Source: Diphasiastrum complanatum (lineage: Eukaryota > Streptophyta > Lycopodiopsida > Lycopodiales > Lycopodiaceae). Taken from it: a stretch of 64,000 nt of DNA. The stretch covers positions 47,748,633 to 47,812,632 of the forward strand of contig CM055106.1 in assembly GCA_029204225.1 (NCBI GenBank), read 5' to 3'. The position numbers and the translations under genes were made by a program. Below, piece after piece: positions 57,339-64,000 of the stretch; the first letter of the stretch is position 1; the number at the start of each line of letters is the position of its first letter. Below the pieces are notes generated by a model that was given only the letters and a program-made list of their open reading frames with translations, did no database searches and had not been told where the DNA came from.

Positions 57339-57956
57339 TAGCTTGACAATCTCTCTAAAACAAGATTTGAATCATCAAAAAAGATGAAGTATTGCAAAAG
57401 TTATGGTTCTCTGAATTTCACACATGTGAGATATTCCAAAAATGTCAAATTGACTCAAATACAATCTATTTGTATGAAACAATTTGCCTAGAGCCTATAA
57501 GTTTTGTCTAAATCACATATAGCTGAGATTGTGTAGCTTCTGGATGATTTTTGTGATCATTCAAGCAATAAATGACATGTACACATGATTTTCCACAGGT
57601 CTAGGCACCTAACCTACGACTCTTCAAAAGCTTATAACTTCTGATTGGCTTATTCAACTATCATGATTCAAATTGCATCAGATTCTACACATTTTTAGCT
57701 TTTTAGTGGGCTAATTTGCTTGAAATTTTTTATCTGAGGTGAGAGAGAACCACCAATCTGAAAATGGGCGGATTTTACATGTGCCAGCACCTGAAATTCC
57801 GTACAGTACCTAATCTGGCCCAATCAATGTGGTTTGAAACTCAGAATCACAAGAAAACTGCAAACTAGCTAGAAGGTAGAATCTAGACAATTCCTAGCTT
57901 GAAATCTGATCAGATCTGCAAACTTTTTGATTAGATTTGCTTGTAAAACTTAGGTA
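57339..57956 (-). other. Copia 5' leader
   Basis: About 600 bases between PBS and gag with no gene. Confidence 0.6.
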
Positions 57957-57969
57957 GGCTCTGATACCA
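57957..57969 (-). other. Copia primer binding site (initiator Met type)
   Basis: On the - strand TGGTATCAGAGCC, the standard plant initiator-Met-tRNA primer site, directly after the LTR end CAGCA. Confidence 0.92.
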
Positions 57970-58257
57970 TGCTGAATTCACACGTGTGGGACACCCTACA
58001 CATGTATTTTTGATCTCCTAAGCACAATAACACCATAAAGATCAGACTAGCATTGGTTGTCAATAGGAAAGCTGATCATACAAGCAATATTATTGTGTTA
58101 CAAGCAAGATCTATCAACAAAACATAAGACAAAGCATCATAAATGCCTCTACTCGACTAGAGAGAGAAAATAGAAAGTACAAAACTCGTGGAGAGAGAGA
58201 GAGCACAAAGAGCTTGTCTCCAAATTTGCATTACACACAAAATTCATCATTTTCTCA
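57970..58257 (-). repeat. Copia 5' LTR (perhaps truncated)
   Basis: Starts TGCTGAATTC on the + strand next to the PBS and runs to the gypsy junction near 58258. The outer end is not confirmed. Confidence 0.6.
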
Positions 58258-59427
58258 TTGAGAGTAAAGGGCAATCCACCAACAGTAGTCCAACACACCA
58301 TACCCTTGGTGGATGGACCAATCCCCAAGGTGAGTCGTTACTACCACTACAACCCAAACTATACGGAGTTGATCAAGCAGGAGCTGCAGAAGCTGTTAGA
58401 TTCATATTTCATTTATGAAATCGAACACACAAAATGGGTATCACCGATAGTTATAGTACCCAAGAAGAATGGCAAAATGCGAATCTGTGTGAATCTAAAG
58501 GCGCTAAATGTAGTCACCAAAAAGGATCATTTTTCTTTACCATTTATGAAAAGTGTCCTTGACAAAGTAGCTGGAGCCGAAGCCTATAGTTTTCTAGACG
58601 GCTTCAGCGGTTACAACCAGGTGAAGATAGCACCCCAAGACTAGCATAAGATAGCATTTGCCACGGAATGGGGAACCTATGCTTATAAGTTAATGCCATT
58701 CAGACTTTGCAATGCCCCAAGCACTTTCCAGTGTGTCATCTCGGTGGCATTCAAAGAGTATTTGCAAAAATTTCTAGAAATTTTCTTGGACGGTTGGTGC
58801 ATGCATGGACCAGACTCAGAACACTTATCCAATTTGGAGAAGGTGCTACAAAAATGCTGCAACTTTTGGATCTCCTTGAATCCGGAAAAATGTCAATTTT
58901 GGATTACACATGGCTTGATTCTCAGCCATATAGTATCTAGACACAGGGTCGCCATAGACCTATCAAAGATCAAGATCATTGTTGGTCTACCACCACCGGG
59001 GACGATCCACAAAGTCTACATCTTCATGGGTGATGCTATCTATTATAGGATCTTCATTCTAGATTTTGCGGAGTTAGCCCGACCAATTAACAAACTCACA
59101 ATGGATCTACATTGGAACGAGGAAGCCCTAAAGGCTTTCCAAAAGTTTAAAGATGCATTGGTTTCAGCACCAATCTTACGTCCACCAAATTGGTCCATTG
59201 AGTTTCATGTGCATACGGACGCATCGAAGTATGCAGTTGGAGCAGTCTTAACCCAGCCAGGTGAACACAAAAAGGATTTTCTAATCCGATTTGCAAGCCG
59301 ACAGCTCAGTGATACAGAAATGAACTATTCAACCACAGAGCGGGAAGCACTGGCAATGATCTATGCGGTTAAGAAATTTCGGCATACCTGATGGCCACAC
59401 ATTTTGCTTTTTATATGGACCATCAAC
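58258..59427 (+). pseudogene. Ty3/gypsy RT and start of RNase H
   Basis: Reads IPKVSRYYHYNPNYTELIKQ, VIVPKKNGKMRICVNLKAL, SFLDGFSGYNQVKIAPQD, a stop at 58642, then MPFRLCNAPSTFQCVI. The active site reads FLDGW where FLDD is expected. RNase H follows: APILRPPNWSIEFHVHTDAS, LSDTEMNYSTTEREALAM and, after a shift at 59390, YMDHQPL, where the inverted-repeat element begins. Closely related to the RT of the nested - strand gypsy. Confidence 0.88.
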
Positions 59428-59804
59428 CATTAGAGGAGTTTTGAGCTCCAAAAAGACCCTTTAAGAATTCGTGCAACATGTAGTTTATATTATTAAAATA
59501 TTATAGCACTAATACGTTTGACTTGCCATAACTTTTTAATCGTAGCTCAAAATATATCATGTAACATATCATTGGAAAGCCCTTGTTGAGTGCTTTCCAA
59601 TGCACCAAACTTTGCTAAATTCGGACTTACCACTAAAACGTTATGGCATTTTTAGTGTGGAATCAAAATGTGGACTCAAAAAGTTATGTTACGTAGATTT
59701 CAAATTTGAGTGTTTTGATTGGTCCATGTGTAAGAAAAAATTGAGAAAAAATACAAAAAGAATCTTTACAAAGGGTCTTTTTTGGATTTAGAACTCCTCT
59801 AATG
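59428..59804. mobile_element. Small inverted-repeat element (MITE), copy 2
   Basis: Same ends and the same 371-base core length as 44538-44914, with few differences by eye. It interrupts RNase H after YMDHQPL. Both copies are framed by CAT and ATG, so the empty sites would read CATTAATG. Confidence 0.88.
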
Positions 59805-59829
59805 CCCTTGCTCTATCTCGTTTACTCGT

Positions 59830-59875
59830 TCATCTTATATGCCTTTTGGCATGGAAAAGACGTTAATAAAGCTTT

Positions 59876-59938
<63 letters not shown>

Positions 59939-60084
59939 CCCCAAACCCTAATCTCAAAGAAGCCCTAACTTGTCATGATTTTTTATCTTAAAGGTCACAC
60001 TTTGCATACCATAACACTCATGGTATATATAGTGTTGCAATCAAGATGACATTCATTTTATGAGATAACTTGAAATCACTAGAT
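59830..60084. other. CT-rich insert inside RNase H
   Basis: Replaces the stretch between the LLYLV and RSLLLLLEFDF parts of RNase H. It holds a long CT run (59875-59935) and two aaaccctaa/agccctaac words. Origin unknown. Confidence 0.5.
59875..59935. repeat. CT microsatellite
   Basis: About 24 CT units after one CG interruption. Confidence 0.95.
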
Positions 60085-60866
60085 CGTTACTTCTGTTGTT
60101 GGAGTTTGATTTTCGGATAGTAGTCCACAAGGGAAAACAACACTACATGGCAGATCATGTGTCACAAATCAAGGGGAAGGAGGTTGCAATCCATCTCGAC
60201 GATGAGCTGGCTGATGCTGTCTTATTTTACATGGACACAGTACCAGAATGGGCTACCGACATTGTTGAATATCTAATGCAGGGCGAACCAGACAAATCAC
60301 TACCAAAGGCGGATCAGCGAAAATTGATCTTGAAAGCTAGATCTTATCAGCTGATTTGTCGGCCAATTGTATCGAAGAGGCCCAGATGGGATTCTTCGGC
60401 GGTGTAGTCTTCCTCATGAGACCACCGAAATCATCTCGCTTTCACATGAAGGCATGGGTGGAGGCCATTTTGCATCCGACATTATAGTTCGCAAGATCCT
60501 GCAATCAGGATGTTGGTGGCCAATGATTCATAAGGATACTGAGATTATCTAAGGAAGTGTGATGTGTGCCAAAGGGCAAGGAGGCCAACGAGATTGAATT
60601 ATGACCTACTACACCCAGTCTTCGAAAAGTGGGGATTGGATCACATCGGTCCAATTCACCCTGCAGCAAGAAGTACCCAGGCTCAATACATAATCGTGGC
60701 CACAAACTATCTCACCAAGTGGGTCGAAGCCAAGGCAGTAAGAGTAGCTGAAGCTAGGACCACTGCCAAGTTCCTTTACAAAAATATCATTATGCGCTTT
60801 GGATGCCCGGTGGAGACAGTCAACGATCGCGGAATTCATTTCATCAATGAGTTTCAAAAATGGTGA
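60085..60866 (+). pseudogene. Ty3/gypsy RNase H end and integrase, first part
   Basis: RNase H ends LLEFDFRIVVHKGKQHYMAD. The linker is ELADAVLFYMDTVPEWATDI. The integrase zinc region is HEGMGGGHFASDIIVRKI and, in the next frame, KCDVCQRARRPTR. Core: LDHIGPIHPAARSTQAQYII and VNDRGIHFINEF with the first two catalytic Asp. Frameshifts lie near 60370 and 60550. The core stops at the inserted DNA, before the catalytic Glu. Confidence 0.85.
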
Positions 60867-61636
60867 ACTCCTACAACGTTTGTCGCAGGACGAACAAGAC
60901 ACGAAGGTCGAACGAGAATGATTCGCAACAGTCAACGTGTCTTTGACTTGAAGCACAACCGATTTGCGAATCGCAAACACACCTCTAGGACCACAAACCG
61001 CAAAAGGGACGCAAAACGAAAACTACGAAAAGAAACGAAAAGAACGAAAGCAAACGAGAGATTTCAAACGAGGAAAAATCTTTCGCACTGTCGGCTGGCA
61101 GCTCAACGGGCTTTACGCCCAGCTGAAACGAGTAGCAACGACAGAGACTAACTAACTAGTTGATTAGCATTAACTAGTCTTGTGATTCTACATTTAGCTA
61201 TCTTGTAAACTCCACATAGTGGAGGTATAAACGATCCTCTCTGGATCATAACTAGATGATGAGAATACAGAGATCCGTAAGAGACAGAGAGAGACGTAGC
61301 GAATAGAGTAAGAAAGCACAAAAACCATAGTTGTGCATGAAAGTCTGCCAACGAGCAGAACACAACGAAAGAGCAGAGAGTCATTCCGCCAACAAGTGAG
61401 ACACTGACGGTCTCGCTCTAAAACCAAACTGACTATATAGTCGGTCTATTTCATGTATCTCTTGGCCTTGTGCTGTATCTCTTGATTGCTAGAATAAAAT
61501 ATGTTCTGTGATGTGTAGTCAAGTGTTTGTGATCCCGTAAGAGCTTTCACATGAAAAGAGAATTCAAGGACAGAAAATTGTTTGCGAATCAGAAGAGTGG
61601 ACGAATACGAAACAAGAAAAAGCATAATCAAGGTCC
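60867..61636. mobile_element. Insert of about 770 bp in integrase, possible solo LTR
   Basis: Non-coding DNA starting near TGAACTCCTACAACG and ending near GCATAATCA. It splits the integrase between HFINEF and KVLLEEFFVIH. TG...CA ends and LTR-like size suggest a solo LTR. A clean target duplication is not seen. Confidence 0.45.
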
Positions 61637-62075
61637 TGTTGGAAGAATTTTTTGTGATCCATAGAACCAGTACGCCTTATTATCCTCACGGTAATGGGCA
61701 AGCAGAATCATCCAATAAGATCCTGTGTAGCGTGCTCACGAAAATAGTTGAAGCTAACAGATCAGATTGGGAACACAAGTTGCATGCTGCTCTGTGGGCA
61801 TTCAGGACAACATATAAGATAAAGCACTGAGCAAACACCTTTCCAATTGGTGTATGGTTAGGATGCTATAATGCCAGTAGAGTTTTTAGTCCCTTCATTA
61901 AGGATTGCCCCAACGCAACATCTTAATAAATCCAAATCTCTACAACTATGTCATGAAGCTCTGCATAAACTCTGTGAAACACGCTTACTAGTTGTGCATG
62001 CACTGGTAGCTAAAAAACAAAGACACAAAGCATGGCACGATCGCAGGTTACAAAAGAAGGATTTTTTTTCTTGAA
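61637..62075 (+). pseudogene. Ty3/gypsy integrase, second part
   Basis: LLEEFFVIHRTSTPYYPHGN then GQAESSNKILCSVLTKIVE gives the catalytic Glu in NGQAESSN, followed by LHAALWAFRTTYKIK. After a frameshift, MPVEFLVPSLRIAP and RHKAWHDRRLQKKDFF continue. It is cut at 62075 against a - strand protease fragment. Confidence 0.85.
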
Positions 62076-62460
62076 ACCATGGCTCTTTGGTCAGTAGGTA
62101 TTTTATCCAGGTATTAGAATTGATCTTGACTGTGAAATCATGATTCTGTAGCATGATACGGTTCTATCCCCAGTCATGAAGAGCTTGTGATGTTTTGAGC
62201 CATGGTCTACCTAGTAGGACATTGTAAGATTGGAGAGAATCATGCAAGTCCAAGGCTACAAAATCTAGCATGAAACAAATTCTAGCTACTTTGGTATGCA
62301 CTTTGTTGGCTATGCCTAATGGTTTCACACTAGACCGGTCAGCTATCGTAAAAGGAGCATTTGCCATATGATAAAGCTTGGAGGAAATGATGTTCACTCT
62401 AGATTCTCCATCGACTATGGCTGATTCCTACAGAAATCCTCGATGCATAATTGGAATGGT
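62076..62460 (-). pseudogene. Ty3/gypsy protease fragment
   Basis: - strand: MNIISSKLYHMANAPFTIAD, VARICFMLDFVALDLHDSLQ and YNVLLGRPWLKTSQALHDWG. This is the second half of a gypsy protease. The active-site part (…VDGESRVN-like, about 62415-62395) is only partly readable. It continues the zinc-knuckle gag upstream. Confidence 0.75.
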
Positions 62461-62958
62461 TACATGCTTGGATCTTTCTCCCAACCTACCCCTATTTGGT
62501 GGACTGGTTGTGATCCCTCTACCTCTCCATCTGGAACCAAATTGGTAGGGTGAACTTTAGGTTTTTCACTGCCTGGTCCATCTATATAAGTTTTCAATCC
62601 TTCCTAGAGGGTTGGATGCATTTTGAGCAGGGTGCCTAAGGGTATTTCTGACATGACTTCTCAATAGATCAATGAGGATAGCGGTGTGGTCCTTTTTAGC
62701 CTCCTTGCTATGAAAAGGAACTTCTAGCCCAGAATGTTCGTGCGCATTTTTTTCGGTTTCATGAATGAACTACAAGTAAACTTGGATCTACTAGGGAGCG
62801 AGGAGAAGTGGTTGGACATTGATCGTTCTCACCTTCGGGCTGATGTTGGTCATGCTCTCGGGCTGCCTCTCTGGCTTGGTCTAGGGCCTGGGCTTCTTTC
62901 ACCCACTCTTTCATGAGTCTAAAGTTACCTTGTTTAACGGTGGGCTTCGGGTATTTTC
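62461..62958 (-). other. Gag-protease linker
   Basis: - strand pieces such as MKEWVKEAQALDQARE (about 62910) resemble KIRHWVQKAQEEEKEQE of the nested gypsy. Frameshifted. Confidence 0.45.
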
Positions 62959-64000
62959 CTACATATAAGGAGCCGCATTATCCACTAACAGAACCGGTAG
63001 TGGCGGCGGAATTGAATAGCTCCTTCTCTTTTCATTTACGGGCTCTAGTCTGGATGAATATCGGCATCGTAGATGCCTTGGGCTCTTGGCCTCTCCTACC
63101 ATACTCATCAGGTGTAAAGGGGCAGGCCTCTCCTGTTTCTCCTTTCTTATTGGACATTTTAGATATGGGCGTCCATACCTGCAATCACGACATAATGGTA
63201 CAAAATTGTCATGTGGCTTGTTAGGGCACTCGACAATCCTATGGTTTTCTCCACATCCATAACACTTGACGGGAGGTCTAAATCCAGTACCTCTAAGCTG
63301 GTGGGCGTAGATCGATACCAAATCGCCATCCTCTATGTCTATGAAATGCACTGGGACAAAGTCTTGTGCTTCCTCCCAAGGATAGTAGGGTTATTCTGTT
63401 ACTTCGACCATGTTCAACTACTGGGCAACCGGTTGCAGATTTTGCACTACTAAGCCTTGGGTTCTAGGGGGAATGGGTAGTAATGCCAATCTAGGTGGTG
63501 GTTGGGGTAAGGCACCTTGACATTGTGCCAACGGGATGAAATTTGGTGTTGTGGTTGGGCTACTTGATTCCTGAGGTTGTATCGACATTCAGTTGTATTG
63601 TGATTGCTCATATTGTAGATATGGTAATATCGTGTAAGTCGCTCTAACCTTTGTCATAACTATGGGAACTCATTTCCTATGTGGTTGCCATAGAAGTGTG
63701 AACACCAGGTCGGTTCTCTCCTTGGATAGGCGTGGGTAGGTCCTGGTTGCATGCCTTTCAGATTTTGATCAACAATCACGGTAAGGTCAGTGGTGAGATT
63801 TTTAATATGCTCATTGCTCTACATGTGCAACTTCTCTATGGCGGATATGATGGTATCAATGCTATTGGATGTAGAGGCGGAAGCATCATCATGTAGCTTA
63901 CTGTTACATTTGGCTCTACATTATTTTCTGCGTCTTCGTTCTTGGTCGGAATTATTAGAGTCCAAACTGGTGCTTTTACTATCATCGTCTCTCTTAATGG
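62959..64000 (-). pseudogene. Ty3/gypsy gag zinc-knuckle region
   Basis: 63351-62959 has CYGCGENHRIVECP and CRDCRYGRPYLKCPIRKE, the same two-knuckle plan as 49083-49271. Above 63351, broken frames read REPTWCSHFYGNHIGNEF and YHIYNMSNHNTTEC (an earlier knuckle) and a Ser/Asp-rich part near 63900. The capsid part lies beyond the window. Confidence 0.75.

Larger units (their letters stand above)
58258..62075 (+). mobile_element. Ty3/gypsy pol fragment with three inserts
   Basis: RT, RNase H and integrase in order on the + strand. It is interrupted by the small inverted-repeat element (59428-59804), a CT-rich insert (about 59830-60084) and an insertion of about 770 bases (60867-61636). No LTR is attached. 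Confidence 0.8.

Overview
This window looks like nuclear DNA of a land plant, and nearly all of it is transposon-derived. It holds Ty3/gypsy and Ty1/copia LTR retrotransposons with plant-type primer binding sites (TGGCGCC and TGGTATCAGAGC). It also holds two copies of a small inverted-repeat element, plant-style GT-AG introns of about 90-110 bases, and CT, TA, poly-C and poly-T runs. No bacterial, organellar or viral gene order is visible. The sequence alone does not tell me which plant group it is. No conserved housekeeping gene was found.

Layout. 1-6394 is a decayed + strand gypsy element with a gag-to-RNase H internal deletion, an integrase, a long 3' extra ORF and a 3' LTR. 7150-7600 is a copia integrase scrap. 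8164-17810 is an old - strand gypsy remnant (RNase H near 17.6 kb, extra ORF near 9 kb). It was split by a second - strand gypsy at 9744-16598, whose GTTGT target duplication is still perfect. 17811-22330 has little that can be recognised except a broken ORF near 19 kb. 22330-23210 is a degenerate CCCTTAG/CCCTTGG heptamer array, followed by a TA run and a - strand copia 3' end with a complete LTR (23300-24296).

25.9-32.3 kb is the one part that does not read as a retroelement. It has four intron-bearing genes in alternating orientation: a readable three-exon + gene, a decayed four-exon - gene, a short + gene, and a decayed five-exon - gene. The last one carries GD...HPCLYC and SSQGMEKSH motifs reminiscent of proteins of eukaryotic DNA transposons. 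I treat it as a candidate undescribed multi-gene mobile unit.

32.47-39.24 kb holds two copies of one copia family in tandem, with inverted copia scraps between them and LTRs rich in CATGCA. 39.29-55.23 kb is one - strand gypsy with a 3' LTR, a 3' extra ORF, RT, protease and gag. It was split by a complete 7.5 kb - strand gypsy (45185-52655; target duplication AGTGG/AGTAG) and by a 371-base inverted-repeat element. 56.15-58.26 kb holds copia scraps, including a gag with leader, PBS and LTR. 58.26-62.07 kb is a + strand gypsy broken by a second copy of the inverted-repeat element, a CT-rich insert and a possible solo LTR. 62.08-64.0 kb is the gag-protease part of another - strand gypsy.

How the pieces work together. 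In the retroelements, gag forms the particle, protease matures it, RT/RNase H copies the RNA and integrase inserts the DNA. None of the copies here seems autonomous, because all have stops, frameshifts or deletions. The recurring novelty among the gypsies is an additional 3' ORF with a globular domain, a disordered low-complexity linker and a coiled coil. Four separate copies of it are present.
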